Below are positions 53,600 through 62,888 of a DNA stretch of 64,000 bases, in pieces. How positions within the stretch are numbered: the stretch's first letter is position 1; each line of letters opens with the position of its first letter. A program made the translations under genes and the position numbers. The notes under the pieces were generated by a model, which searched no databases, had not been told where the DNA came from, and was given only the letters and a program-made list of their open reading frames with translations. The DNA is from Curtobacterium oceanosedimentum (GTDB lineage: Bacteria > Actinomycetota > Actinomycetes > Actinomycetales > Microbacteriaceae): contig NZ_JAIXIG010000008.1 of the NCBI RefSeq assembly GCF_020297365.1, positions 62,001 through 126,000 on the forward strand, written 5' to 3'.

Positions 53600-54721
53600 T
53601 CAGCGGGTCAGCGCGCGGTCCGCCGCGGTGCGGGCCCACTGCTCCGCCGCCAGCACGCCGTCGAGGGACGACTCCCCCGCGGTGTGCTCGTCGACGATGC
53701 GCTCGACGGTGTCGACGATGTCGAGGAAGCCGATCGCCCCGGCGTGGAAGGCGGCGACGGCCTGCTCGTTCGCGGCGTTGAAGACGGCCGGGAACGTGCC
53801 GCCGAGCTCGCCGACGCGCTTGGCGAGGGCGACGGCACCGAACGCGTCGGCGTCGAGCGGCTCGAAGGTCCACGTGCTGGCGGTCGTCCAGTCCAACGGG
53901 ACGCCGACGCCGGGGACGCGGTCCGGCCAGGCCAGGCCGAGCGCGATCGGCAGCCGCATGTCGGGCGGCGACGCCTGCGCGATGGTGGAGCCGTCGACGA
54001 ACTCGACCATCGAGTGCACGATCGACTGCGCGTGCACGGTGACGTCGATGCGGTCGTACGGGACGCCGAACAGCAGGTGCGCCTCGATGACCTCGAGTCC
54101 CTTGTTCACCAGGGTCGCGGAGTTCGTCGTGACGACGAGCCCCATGTCCCAGGTCGGGTGCGCCAGTGCCTGTGCCGGGGTGACGTCGGTCAGCTGCTCG
54201 CGGGTGCGCCCGCGGAAGGGGCCGCCGCTCGCGGTGAGCACGAGCCGCCGGACCTCGGTGTCCGCACCCGACCGCAGGGCCTGCGCGATCGCCGAGTGCT
54301 CGCTGTCCACCGGCACGATCTGGCCGGGCGCGGCCGCCTGCTGCACGAGCGGGCCGCCGACGATCAGGCTCTCCTTGTTCGCGAGGGCCAGCGTCGCACC
54401 GCTCTCGAGTGCGGCGAGGGTCGGGCCGAGCCCGACGGAACCGGTGATCCCGTTCAGCACGACGTCGGCCTCGACGCTCCGGACCAGGCGTTCCGCGTCC
54501 TGCGCGCCGAACGCCGTGTGGCGGACGCCGAAGCGCTCGGCCTGCTCGGCGACGAGGTCCCGGTTGCTGCCGGCCGTGAGGCCGACGACCTCGAAGCGGT
54601 CGGGGTTGCGGGCGACGACGTCGAGTGCCTGCGTGCCGATCGACCCGGTGCTGCCGAGGACGACGATGCGTCGCCGGCCCGGGCCGGTGCTGCCGAGCAC
54701 GTCGTCAGCGCCCCCGGTCAC
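53600..54721 (-). CDS. dxr: 1-deoxy-D-xylulose 5-phosphate reductoisomerase
   Basis: 373 aa. Makes MEP from DXP with [25 protein letters not shown] (NADPH binding), [23 protein letters not shown] (metal and substrate Glu) and [10 protein letters not shown] are the family blocks. GTG 54721 is 2 nt past the FKBP stop, with AAGGG a few bases upstream. A longer upstream frame is out-of-frame reading of the FKBP gene. Confidence 0.97.
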   Translation of the reverse strand: MTGGADDVLGSTGPGRRRIVVLGSTGSIGTQALDVVARNPDRFEVVGLTAGSNRDLVAEQAERFGVRHTAFGAQDAERLVRSVEADVVLNGITGSVGLGPTLAALESGATLALANKESLIVGGPLVQQAAAPGQIVPVDSEHSAIAQALRSGADTEVRRLVLTASGGPFRGRTREQLTDVTPAQALAHPTWDMGLVVTTNSATLVNKGLEVIEAHLLFGVPYDRIDVTVHAQSIVHSMVEFVDGSTIAQASPPDMRLPIALGLAWPDRVPGVGVPLDWTTASTWTFEPLDADAFGAVALAKRVGELGGTFPAVFNAANEQAVAAFHAGAIGFLDIVDTVERIVDEHTAGESSLDGVLAAEQWARTAADRALTR

Positions 54722-54723
54722 GG

Positions 54724-55695
54724 TCAGCCCTTGGCGAGGACGTCGACGACGAAGACGAGCGTGGCGTTCTTCGGGATGCCCGAGCCCTCCTGGGGGTTCG
54801 CGCCGTAGGCGTCCTCCGGGGTCGCGACGATCAGCACCTGCGAGCCGACCTTCTGGCCGACGAGCCCGGTGACGAAGCCCTTGATGAGCGCGCTCTCCGA
54901 GATCGTGAAGGTCGTCGGCACGCCCTTCGACCACGAGGAGTCGAACTCCTTGCCGGTGTCGTAGACGACGCCCTTGTACTGCACGAGGGCGGTGTCGCCG
55001 TCGGCGATCGTGGCACCGTCGCCCTGCTTGAGCACCTCGACCGTGGTCTTGGTGGGCGCCTTCACGCCGTCGGGGATGGTGATCTCCGGCTCGCCGGACT
55101 TCTTGTCCTCGACCGTGGGCAGGCCCGGGTCCTGGTCCTGCGGGGTGCCGTTCGCCTTGGTCGGGGTCTGCGCGACGACGTCCGCCACGACCACGATCTC
55201 GCCGCCGGTGTTGAACCCGAGCGCCGAGGACTGTCCGACCACGGCGAACCGGTCGCCGACCTTCGAGCAGGCCAGGAGCGCACCGAAGCCGGACCCGCCG
55301 ACCGAGAGCACCTGCGGGTTGCCCTCGTCGAAGCCGACGGTGCCGAGCTTCTTCGCGTCCGACGCCTCGTAGACGCTGTACGACACCTGCGCGTAGTCGC
55401 CGTCGTCCAGCGCGGCACCCGTGCCCTTCACGAGCCGGGTCGCCTCCGGGGTCTTCGCGGACAGGCCCTTGTCGAACGAGACCTTCGGGGCGGCACCGCT
55501 GCCGAACGCGCCCTTCGCCGTGATGGCGTCGGAGGAGTCGCCCGGGTCGGGGCACGACGTGATCGCCGAGGCGGTGGCCTTGGCGGACGGGGTCGGCGAC
55601 GCCGAGGACCCGTCCGAGCCGGGGCCGGAGCAGGCGGCGAGTCCCAGCACGACGGCGGGGACGATGGCGATCGGGAGCAGGCGGAGACGCTTCAC
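54724..55695 (-). CDS. FKBP-type peptidyl-prolyl isomerase lipoprotein
   Basis: 323 aa. A lipoprotein signal [22 protein letters not shown] gives lipidated Cys 22. Then a first, weaker FKBP-like domain (about 60-170) and a second canonical one ([60 protein letters not shown]). It is anchored on the outer face of the membrane and probably folds secreted proteins. GTG 55695 lies 6 nt after the OsmC-like stop; AGG is 5 nt upstream of the start. Confidence 0.92.
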   Translation of the reverse strand: MKRLRLLPIAIVPAVVLGLAACSGPGSDGSSASPTPSAKATASAITSCPDPGDSSDAITAKGAFGSGAAPKVSFDKGLSAKTPEATRLVKGTGAALDDGDYAQVSYSVYEASDAKKLGTVGFDEGNPQVLSVGGSGFGALLACSKVGDRFAVVGQSSALGFNTGGEIVVVADVVAQTPTKANGTPQDQDPGLPTVEDKKSGEPEITIPDGVKAPTKTTVEVLKQGDGATIADGDTALVQYKGVVYDTGKEFDSSWSKGVPTTFTISESALIKGFVTGLVGQKVGSQVLIVATPEDAYGANPQEGSGIPKNATLVFVVDVLAKG

Positions 55696-55701
55696 GAGAA
55701 C

Positions 55702-56211
55702 CTAGTGTGCCCCACCATCCGACGAGTTCCCTGCCGATGACGCAGCACGGACGACGGTCCGTGGTTCGTGGTGCACCGGGAAGGCGACCGAGCGCGCGAT
55801 GAAGCAGAGCTCGTTGGCGGTCGCGTGGGCGGCCTCGGCGTCGGCGACGCGGTCCGCCTCGAGGATCGTGACGACGGGGTGCAGTGTGGCGCTGGTCAGC
55901 TCCCCCGACCCGTCGCGGTTCAGGGTGAGGGACGCGGTGGCGGTGTCGTGGTAGTCGACGACCGTGAACCCCCGGGTGACCGCCACGTGCAGGTAGCTGA
56001 GCATGTGGCACTGGGCCAGCGCGGCGAGGACCATCTCCTCGGGGTTCCACCGGTCGCGGTCGCCACGGAAGGTCGGGTCGGCGGAACCGGGGACGTCGGG
56101 CTTGCCGACCGCGGACACGACGTGCTCGCGGCCGTAGTCGCGGTACCCGGAGGTGCCGGTCCCCCGGTCTCCGGTCCAGCTGACGGCGACTTCGTAGGAG
56201 TGGTCGTGCAC
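55702..56211 (-). CDS. OsmC-like protein
   Basis: 169 aa. The two redox cysteines of the OsmC/Ohr fold are in [16 protein letters not shown] and [14 protein letters not shown]. The motif [20 protein letters not shown] fits the OsmC branch used in peroxide detoxification or general osmotic response. GGAAGGA lies 7 nt before GTG 56211. It is upstream of and close to the FKBP gene, and divergent from the asparaginase gene. Confidence 0.9.
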   Translation of the reverse strand: MHDHSYEVAVSWTGDRGTGTSGYRDYGREHVVSAVGKPDVPGSADPTFRGDRDRWNPEEMVLAALAQCHMLSYLHVAVTRGFTVVDYHDTATASLTLNRDGSGELTSATLHPVVTILEADRVADAEAAHATANELCFIARSVAFPVHHEPRTVVRAASSAGNSSDGGAH

Positions 56212-56254
56212 GGGTGGTCCTTCCTCGGTGCCGTCGGGCGTCGTGCGGCTTGGC

Positions 56255-56260
56255 TAGCAT
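56255..56260 (+). promoter_or_regulatory. -10 element of the asparaginase gene (leaderless)
   Basis: TAGCAT followed by GGCGGC and ATG 56267, i.e. 6 nt from hexamer to start codon. The predicted transcript begins at or within one base of the A of ATG. Confidence 0.6.
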
Positions 56261-56266
56261 GGCGGC

Positions 56267-57259
56267 ATGACGGTGAGCCCCGACATCCGCACTGATCGCC
56301 ATCCTCTCACCGCCGACGGGTCCGTCGAACTGGCGGTCCTCGAACGCTCCGGGTTCGACGAGAGCCGACACATCGGCGCCGGGGTGGTGGTGGCACCCGA
56401 CGGCACCGTCCTCGACGCCGTGGGTGACGTCTCCGCGAGCATCTACCCGCGATCCACGATGAAGCCCTTCCAGGCCCTGGCGGTCCGTCGCGCCGGCGCG
56501 CTGTTCTCGGACGAGGAGCTCGTGCTCACCACGGCGAGCCATGCCGGCACCGCGGCACACCAGGCCCTCGCCCTGCACATGCTCGAGTCGTTCGACCACG
56601 TCGAGGCAGACCTCGGCTGCCCGCCGGACATGCCGTTCGACCGCGGCACCGGGCGCACCATGGACGGTCCGCGGCGCCTGGCGATGAACTGCTCGGGCAA
56701 GCACGCCGGGATGCTCGCCGCCTGCCGGGTGAACGGCTGGGACGAGGCCACCTACCTGGACATCGACCACCCGATGCAGCAGCGCGTCCGCTCCGTCGTC
56801 GAGGAGTACACGCACGAGCACGTCGATCTGGTCGGCACCGACGGCTGCGGCGCCCCCGTGTTCCCGCTGACCCTGAGCGGACTCGCGCGCGGCTTCGCGG
56901 GCGTCGTCGCGCGGGCCGACGACGACTCGGCGGCGCTGACCGACGCGGTCCTGGCGCACCCCTGGGCGATCGACGGCGTCGGACGCGCGAACACCGTCAC
57001 GATCGAGCGCCTGCAGGTGCTGGCGAAGCTCGGCGCCGAGGGCGTCATGGTGATGGGGCTGCCGGGCGGCGCCGCGGTCGCCGTCAAGGTGCTCGACGGT
57101 TCGCAGCGCGCCGGCACCCTGGCGGCGCTCGCCCTGCTCGAACGCAACGGCCTGGTGGCGGCGGACGGTGTCGCTGCGGTGCTCGCCGCGACCGGTGAGC
57201 AGGTGCTCGGCGGCGGCGTGCCGGTCGGCGAGGTCCGTCGGGGCGCCGGCCTGCGCTGA
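56267..57259 (+). CDS. Class 3 (Rhizobium etli ReAII-type) L-asparaginase
   Basis: 330 aa of the Asparaginase_II family, unrelated to E. coli AnsA/AnsB. The Ser-x-x-Lys nucleophile pair is [12 protein letters not shown] (Ser 63, Lys 66), and the zinc/active-site residues are Cys 142 and Lys 145 in [10 protein letters not shown] and Cys 194 in [10 protein letters not shown], with spacings as in ReAII. No signal peptide, so cytoplasmic. It hydrolyses asparagine to aspartate and ammonia. Confidence 0.93.
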   Translation: MTVSPDIRTDRHPLTADGSVELAVLERSGFDESRHIGAGVVVAPDGTVLDAVGDVSASIYPRSTMKPFQALAVRRAGALFSDEELVLTTASHAGTAAHQALALHMLESFDHVEADLGCPPDMPFDRGTGRTMDGPRRLAMNCSGKHAGMLAACRVNGWDEATYLDIDHPMQQRVRSVVEEYTHEHVDLVGTDGCGAPVFPLTLSGLARGFAGVVARADDDSAALTDAVLAHPWAIDGVGRANTVTIERLQVLAKLGAEGVMVMGLPGGAAVAVKVLDGSQRAGTLAALALLERNGLVAADGVAAVLAATGEQVLGGGVPVGEVRRGAGLR

Positions 57260-57296
57260 CCCCGCTGCTCCTGGGCCGCTGGTACGGCGTTCCGGC

Positions 57297-58079
57297 TCAT
57301 GCCGTCGGCGTACCCGGGGCGTCCGGGTCCCGGTGCAGCACCGGGAGTTTCGGGAGCGCCGGGGACACGGTCGTGGCGTGCTGGTCGCCGTGTCGGCGGA
57401 CCGAGCAGCCGTAGCGCGTGACCTCGACGGTGACGTCCCACCGCCGCGGTACGGCACCGAGGCCCGGGACGAGCACGACCGTGCCGCGAGGGCGGCCGTC
57501 GTCCTGCACCCGGACCGCTGCCGCGGTGTCCGGTGGCAGTGGTCTCATCGGTCCCTCCGCCGCATCGCGGAGCAGACCCGGCGCCGCGGCCGTCCGGAGC
57601 TCGGCGGCTCCGGCGGCTCCGGCGTCACCGACGGCGAGCCGGAGTTGCTCGACGATCCCGCGGAACACGGCCGCGGCCAGTGCGCCCCTGCCGACGACCA
57701 CGACGTGCGACCGTTCGGGCACCTCGACCGCGGTGCCGTCGGGGCGACGGCCGAGCACGAGGACCGGTGCGCCGTCATCGTGAGCCCGCTGCTCGTCCGT
57801 AGCGAGGGCCGCAGCGGGCGGAGTGAGCACGGGTGGAGTGGTCACGGGTGGAGTGGCCACGGGCGGGGTCGGTCCGGTCGCCGCTTCGCCCACCGACCGG
57901 TGCAGCAGCACGTCGACCAGGGCGCAGCAGGCCGCCGCCACGAACAGGACCCAGCGCTGGCCGCCGGACAGCGGCGCCAGGAGTCCCGTCAGAGCGAGTG
58001 CGCACGCCGCCCCGACGACGAGACAGCGGGCGCGGAACGGGGACACGATGCCATCGCACCACCCCGAGCGCGTCGCCAC
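57297..58079 (-). CDS. Two-helix membrane protein with degenerate P-loop-like segment, unknown function
   Basis: 260 aa, not recognised. Two N-terminal hydrophobic helices ([20 protein letters not shown] and [20 protein letters not shown]), a Pro/Thr-rich repeat spacer ([20 protein letters not shown]), then [20 protein letters not shown], where FtsK/EccC-type ATPases have a P-loop, but without GK[ST]. C-terminal [23 protein letters not shown] 58079 is the longest start; GTG 58046 is an alternative, and neither has a good ribosome-binding site. Convergent with the asparaginase gene. Confidence 0.6.
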   Translation of the reverse strand: MATRSGWCDGIVSPFRARCLVVGAACALALTGLLAPLSGGQRWVLFVAAACCALVDVLLHRSVGEAATGPTPPVATPPVTTPPVLTPPAAALATDEQRAHDDGAPVLVLGRRPDGTAVEVPERSHVVVVGRGALAAAVFRGIVEQLRLAVGDAGAAGAAELRTAAAPGLLRDAAEGPMRPLPPDTAAAVRVQDDGRPRGTVVLVPGLGAVPRRWDVTVEVTRYGCSVRRHGDQHATTVSPALPKLPVLHRDPDAPGTPTA

Positions 58080-58088
58080 GGGCTGTGG

Positions 58089-58149
58089 CCGTCATCTGTG
58101 GAGAAGTCGACGCTGCGGCGCGTGACCGTCGTCTGTGGAGCAGTCGACG
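58089..58149. repeat. Imperfect 24-bp direct repeat upstream of the membrane-protein gene
   Basis: Two copies (58089-58112 and 58126-58149) share CCGTC, CTGTGGAG and GTCGACG, differing at two positions. They lie between the FHA gene stop and the next start. Confidence 0.7.
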
Positions 58150-58161
58150 GCCCGCCTGTGT

Positions 58162-60420
58162 TCACTGCACCAGGAAGAACTGCTCCCCGATGTCGACCCG
58201 GGCGCCGCGCTCGACGCGGTAGCGACGACCCGGCTCGCACCGACGGATCGACCCGTCGACGTGCCGGACCACCGTGCCGTTGCCGGAGAACCGGTCCGAG
58301 ACCCAGAGGTCCTCGCCGTCGCGACCGAGTTCGAGGTGGGTCTTCGACACCGACTTGCCCGGGTCGTGCACGGTCAGCAGGTCGTCGAACCGCTCACCGG
58401 GCTGGGGACGCGGAAGCCGACCGAGCAGGCCCGTCCCGTGCACGCCGAACCGCTCGCCCGTGCTGAAGTGCAGCACGAAGGGGGCGTGCGTCGGGGTCTT
58501 CGCCACGATGCGGGTCTCGTCGACGTCCTCGTCGAGTTCGTCGGAGCCGGCCACCGGCGCGGGACGGTCGTCGGGTGCAGCGCGGTCGTCGAGTGCGGGA
58601 CGATCCTGCGGCGGGAGCGAGAGCGCCGGGTTCGTCGCGCCGGGGATCGGCGGCAGCGGGGCGGCGGTGGGCGCGGGGGTGGCCGTCGCGGCCGGCGCGG
58701 AGGTCGGCGCGTTCGCGGAACCCGGGACCGGTGGGATCGGCGAGCCGGCGAACGGGGACCAGCGGCTCGGGGCCTCCGACCCGGACAGGGGTGCCGCGTG
58801 TGCACCGCGCGGACGGTCGGACTGGGCAGCGTCGTCCGGCGAACCGATCGGCCACCGCTCGTCGGCGTCCTGCTGCGCGGAGGGATCGGTGCCGTCCGCC
58901 GTGGGCGCGGAGGAGGACTCGGTGCTCGTGCCGTCGCGGTCGTCCTGCGCGTCCGGGGTCGCGGTCCGAGCCCGGCGACCGGTGCTGGTCGGAGCCTGCG
59001 ACCAGGACGAGGCGACCGAGCCGGTCGTCCCCTCCACGTCGGTCGGCAGGTCTGCCGCTCGCAGGCCGTGCGCGTCGGCCCGGCCGTCGGTGTCGGCTGC
59101 GGCGTCCGCATCGGTCGAGCCGGGTGAGTCCGTGGTGCCGGCCGTGGTGCCGGCCGTACCGGCCGTTCCCTCGGTGCCGTCCGATGCCGCGGTGCTGTCG
59201 GACGCCGTGGCGTCGTCGGACGCTCCGGAGCCGTCGGGGGCTTCGGCGTCGTCGGACGCCGCGACGTCGACGGAGTCGTTCGCCGCCCAGTCGGGCCGCA
59301 GCATGGGCAGGGGCACGACCGGTCCCGTGAAGGCCGCCGTCACGGCGGGTCGGACCGCACCGCACTCGCCGCAGAAGATGTCGTCGGGCTCGAGCTGGTT
59401 GCCGCAGACGTGGCAGATGGTCGTCGCGTGCATGCCCGGAGTCACGAGGGGGGACGGCCGCTGCGGGCGACGGTCGACCAACGGCTCGACGACGGCGGTG
59501 TCGCCCGGTTGCGGCGGCGAGACCACGGGCGGGTGCTCGACGGCAGGGCTACCCGGGTCGCCTGCGACGGCGTCGTGGGCCTGGTCCCCCTGCTGACCGG
59601 CGTCGATCCCCTGCTCGGCGTCCGGCTCGTCACCTGTGCCGGACAGGCCGGGGTTGTCCGACGCGCCGTCGTCGTCCGGCGCGGCCGGCATCGGCGGCAC
59701 GACCGGGTCGGCCGGGGCCTGAGCCGAGGCGGTGCTGCGTCCCACCCACCAGGACGGACCGGCCGTTGCCGTCGGGGGCGCTGTCGCCGCGGGCGGCGCC
59801 CAGACCGGCGCGGCCGGCTCGGCGTGGGTCGGCGCGGTGGAGGTCGGCGCGGTGTAGGTCGGCTCGGTGTACTTCGGCTCGGAGCTGGTCTGGTCGTCGG
59901 GCTGGGACGCGTCACCCGCGCCCGTCGCCGGGACTGACGGCGCACCGTTGCCCGGGGCCAGCCGGGTGCGTTCGGGGTCGTCCTCTGCCGGGGCGCCGGC
60001 GGCCTCGGACGGGTAGGCGTTGGGGTCGAGGGGCGGCTCCTGCTCGCCGCGCGCCGGGGACCAGGCTGCGTCGGTCAGGCCGGACCCGGCTCCGTGCACG
60101 TGCGACGGGGCCTCCCTCGGGGCGAAGGCGTCGGGTCGCTCCACCGGCACGGCCGGCGAACCGGTTCCGCGGCGGTCGGCCCCGGTCAGCCACGCGCGGG
60201 TCGCCGGGTCGAGCGTCGACTCGGGCAACCAGGCGTCGGCGGCGGGGTCGGATCGGCGCCCGTGGGAGTCCGGCTGCTGCAGGGGCGGCGGCGGTGCCTG
60301 TTCGACGGGGGTCGGCGCGACCGGGCGACGGCTGGCCGCCGCGGTGACCGCGCGACCGCACTCACCGCAGAAGATCGCTCCGTCCGGGAGCATCGATCCG
60401 CAGTGTTCGCATCTGATCAC
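58162..60420 (-). CDS. Double zinc-ribbon protein with long disordered linker and C-terminal FHA domain
   Basis: 752 aa. Two zinc ribbons, CEHCGSMLPDGAIFCGECG (about 4-22) and CHVCGNQLEPDDIFCGECG (about 335-353), are each followed by low-complexity Ala/Thr/Pro/Asp-rich sequence. The last about 115 residues form an FHA phosphothreonine-binding domain (LLGRLPRPQPGERFDD, SVSKTHLELGRDGEDLWVSD, RFSGNGTVV). It probably reads Ser/Thr kinase signals in the cytoplasm. The ATG overlaps the stop of the transglutaminase-fold gene. Confidence 0.9.
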   Translation of the reverse strand: MIRCEHCGSMLPDGAIFCGECGRAVTAAASRRPVAPTPVEQAPPPPLQQPDSHGRRSDPAADAWLPESTLDPATRAWLTGADRRGTGSPAVPVERPDAFAPREAPSHVHGAGSGLTDAAWSPARGEQEPPLDPNAYPSEAAGAPAEDDPERTRLAPGNGAPSVPATGAGDASQPDDQTSSEPKYTEPTYTAPTSTAPTHAEPAAPVWAPPAATAPPTATAGPSWWVGRSTASAQAPADPVVPPMPAAPDDDGASDNPGLSGTGDEPDAEQGIDAGQQGDQAHDAVAGDPGSPAVEHPPVVSPPQPGDTAVVEPLVDRRPQRPSPLVTPGMHATTICHVCGNQLEPDDIFCGECGAVRPAVTAAFTGPVVPLPMLRPDWAANDSVDVAASDDAEAPDGSGASDDATASDSTAASDGTEGTAGTAGTTAGTTDSPGSTDADAAADTDGRADAHGLRAADLPTDVEGTTGSVASSWSQAPTSTGRRARTATPDAQDDRDGTSTESSSAPTADGTDPSAQQDADERWPIGSPDDAAQSDRPRGAHAAPLSGSEAPSRWSPFAGSPIPPVPGSANAPTSAPAATATPAPTAAPLPPIPGATNPALSLPPQDRPALDDRAAPDDRPAPVAGSDELDEDVDETRIVAKTPTHAPFVLHFSTGERFGVHGTGLLGRLPRPQPGERFDDLLTVHDPGKSVSKTHLELGRDGEDLWVSDRFSGNGTVVRHVDGSIRRCEPGRRYRVERGARVDIGEQFFLVQ

Positions 60421-62888
60421 GGGGTGCCTCTGTCCTCACTCGGCCGTCCACGACGCTCGTCCGGCCTCGGACCACTGTAGTCGCCGCGCCCCGACGGACC
60501 CTGGCCGCGTCCGCCCCGGACCCGCCCGGGCCGTCGCAGTGATCGGAGCGACACCGCCGAGCGGAACCGCTCCCGTCGGTTCCGACCCGTGTGCAAGGTG
60601 CCGATCGCGTCCTCGGTGGCCGACCACATGCGATCCGCCGTGGTCGCGTCGGGATCGTTCGGTCCGAAGACGGCACGGTCGGCGAGGGCAGCGAGGCCGG
60701 TACCGCCAGCACCCGGAGCGCCGGCGACGGCCTCACGCCGGGTGGCCGCGCCGAACACCTCGTGGCCACGGTCGAGCAGGGCGTCGCGGTACTCGTCCCA
60801 GGCGCCGACGATGCGACCCCGCGGCGTCGGGGCGTTCCGCCGCCTCCGCCGTCGGACGCGCTTGGCCGCGACGATCAGGGCGAAGGGCAGCAGGACGATC
60901 GCCAGGACGCCGAGCACGCCGAGCGCCCAGGGCAGGACGGCGAGCAGGATCTGCAACCACAGCGGCTGCACCGGCGGCGTGTTGCGGTCGCTCTCCGGCG
61001 GCGCCTGCTGGTCCTGGTCCTGGCGGTCGACGGGCGGCGGCGGCACGACGGTCTCCGGTCGGGTCACCGGCTGCGGGGTCTGCTGCTGCTCGTTCGGGAT
61101 CTCGCGCACGGTGGGGTTCGGGTTGAGCAGCACCCACCCCCACTGGGCGGTGTCGACCTCGATGCGCGCCGTGACGTCCGATCCCCGGAAGGTCGTCGTG
61201 CCGCCCTGCTCAGCCGATGCACCGCGCGCGGCAGCACCACCGGCGTCGCCACCGGACGTGAACCCCATGACGACCCGCGCCGGGAAGCCGAGTTCGTCGG
61301 CCATCAGCGCCGCCGCCGCCGCGTACTGCTCCTGGTCACCGATCATCAACGGCGCGGTCAGCAGCTCCTGGATCCGGTCGGCGCCGTGCCCGGACCGGCT
61401 CGTCCGGTCGTCGCCGACGCCGTGGCTGACGTAGCCGTTGCGCTTGAGCGACTGCAGTGCCGCCAGCAGCTTCGCGCCGGGTGTCGTCGCACTCGCCGTC
61501 GTCGACTCCACCGTGTCGCGCACCGCGTCGGGCACGTCGCGCGCGGTCGGCACCGAGGCGTCGCCGGGTCGGGCGGACGCGAGCTGCCGTTCGGTCGGCT
61601 GGTCGGGCAGCACGGCCGTCAGCTCGTACGAGGTGCCCTCGTCGACGCCGCCGATCACCGCCCCCGTGCTCGTCGAGTCGTTGTAGAAGAACGCGCCCCG
61701 GGTCTCGTCCGCGCCGGCCCCCGTGAAGTCGACCCGTTCCAGGTCGCCGACGGTCGGCAGCCAGACGCCGCGGTAGCCCTCGACGGTGACACCGACGTCG
61801 ACCGTCGTGCCCCGGGCACCGCGGACGTCGACCGCGGTCGGCACGCGCTCGAAGGTGCCGGACGCCGTCCCACCGTCGGAGCCGCCCACCCGGTAGACGA
61901 CGCCGTCGTACGTGTCGAGGGTGGCGATTCGGACGAACCCGTCCTCGGGCAGACCCGACACCCGCAACTGCGGCGCGTCCGCGGTGTCCTGCTCCTCGTA
62001 GGACCGGAACCCGCTCAGCGGGCTGACGTGGTCGCGCGGGTCGAAGGGCTTGACGACGTCGGTGCGGGCGACGGTGCGCTCGGCCGACGGCGGCGCGACG
62101 AGGCCGAGTCCGGTCGCGACGACCGCCGCGGCGACGATGGTCCCGGTGCCGACGAGCGCGGGGCGCACGATCGACCGCGCGACCGGCACGCGGGACCCGA
62201 TGGTCGTCGCCACCGCCACGGCCCGCCGCACGTGCCGGACGGTCAACGCCCACACCAGCGCGATCGCGACCAGCACCACGGCCGTCACGATCGACGTGTC
62301 GAGTCGACTCGGTCCGACCACGATGCCGACGGCGAACAGCACCAGCGCCGGGATGCTCGCGAGCTCCTGCCTGGAGGCGCGGGTCGCCACGCTCACGGCC
62401 GTCACCGTGGCCACGAGGAGCGTCACGAAGTACGGCACGAGCAACGCCTCGTACGACCCCACCGGCAGGCTGATGGTCACCAGCTGCTTCCACCCGAGCG
62501 CAACGCCGGCGAACAGGTCGACGAGGCCACGCCCGGTGGGCAGCAGTCCGTTCGCCTGGCTCGGCACCGCCGCCGGGACGCCGCTGACCGTGAAGGCCGC
62601 GACCGTCGCGATCGCCACCACGGCGGTCGGCAGGCGCAGCACCGCACCGAGCAGCGCGACGACCGTCCCGAGCACGATCGCGGTCGCCGCTGCCGTGACC
62701 ATCGCGCCGTCGCGGTGGATCGGCCACCACGAGGTGCTCGCCACCGCCAGCAGCAGCCACACCACGAGCGTGCCGCCAGCCAGCCGGAACGGGACGAGCC
62801 GTCGTGCGTCGCGGCGGTCGGAGCGCCGGGTCGAGCGTCGCGCGCGGTCGACGGGCGGGGAGGGCGCGGCGACCGGTGCCTCGCTCAC
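60417..62888 (-). CDS. TgpA-like membrane protein with transglutaminase fold lacking catalytic residues
   Basis: 823 aa. Several N-terminal membrane helices (DUF3488-like region, about 40-250), an extracytoplasmic transglutaminase-like domain (about 480-590), a Pro/Gln-rich spacer, one more helix (LLAVLPWALGVLGVLAIVLL) and a basic DUF4129-like tail. Active TgpA-type proteins read GDCEQ; here it is MIGDQEQYAAAAALM (about 515), with Gln replacing the Cys. The catalytic His region reads DVTARIEVDTAQWGWVLLNP. It is therefore probably inactive. GTG 62888 overlaps the DUF58 stop. Confidence 0.87.
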   Translation of the reverse strand: MSEAPVAAPSPPVDRARRSTRRSDRRDARRLVPFRLAGGTLVVWLLLAVASTSWWPIHRDGAMVTAAATAIVLGTVVALLGAVLRLPTAVVAIATVAAFTVSGVPAAVPSQANGLLPTGRGLVDLFAGVALGWKQLVTISLPVGSYEALLVPYFVTLLVATVTAVSVATRASRQELASIPALVLFAVGIVVGPSRLDTSIVTAVVLVAIALVWALTVRHVRRAVAVATTIGSRVPVARSIVRPALVGTGTIVAAAVVATGLGLVAPPSAERTVARTDVVKPFDPRDHVSPLSGFRSYEEQDTADAPQLRVSGLPEDGFVRIATLDTYDGVVYRVGGSDGGTASGTFERVPTAVDVRGARGTTVDVGVTVEGYRGVWLPTVGDLERVDFTGAGADETRGAFFYNDSTSTGAVIGGVDEGTSYELTAVLPDQPTERQLASARPGDASVPTARDVPDAVRDTVESTTASATTPGAKLLAALQSLKRNGYVSHGVGDDRTSRSGHGADRIQELLTAPLMIGDQEQYAAAAALMADELGFPARVVMGFTSGGDAGGAAARGASAEQGGTTTFRGSDVTARIEVDTAQWGWVLLNPNPTVREIPNEQQQTPQPVTRPETVVPPPPVDRQDQDQQAPPESDRNTPPVQPLWLQILLAVLPWALGVLGVLAIVLLPFALIVAAKRVRRRRRRNAPTPRGRIVGAWDEYRDALLDRGHEVFGAATRREAVAGAPGAGGTGLAALADRAVFGPNDPDATTADRMWSATEDAIGTLHTGRNRRERFRSAVSLRSLRRPGRVRGGRGQGPSGRGDYSGPRPDERRGRPSEDRGTP

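Noticed and set aside
54722..57457. Long upstream extension of the dxr frame
   Set aside because: It crosses the FKBP, OsmC-like and asparaginase genes in other frames or strands; the conserved dxr start is at 54721.
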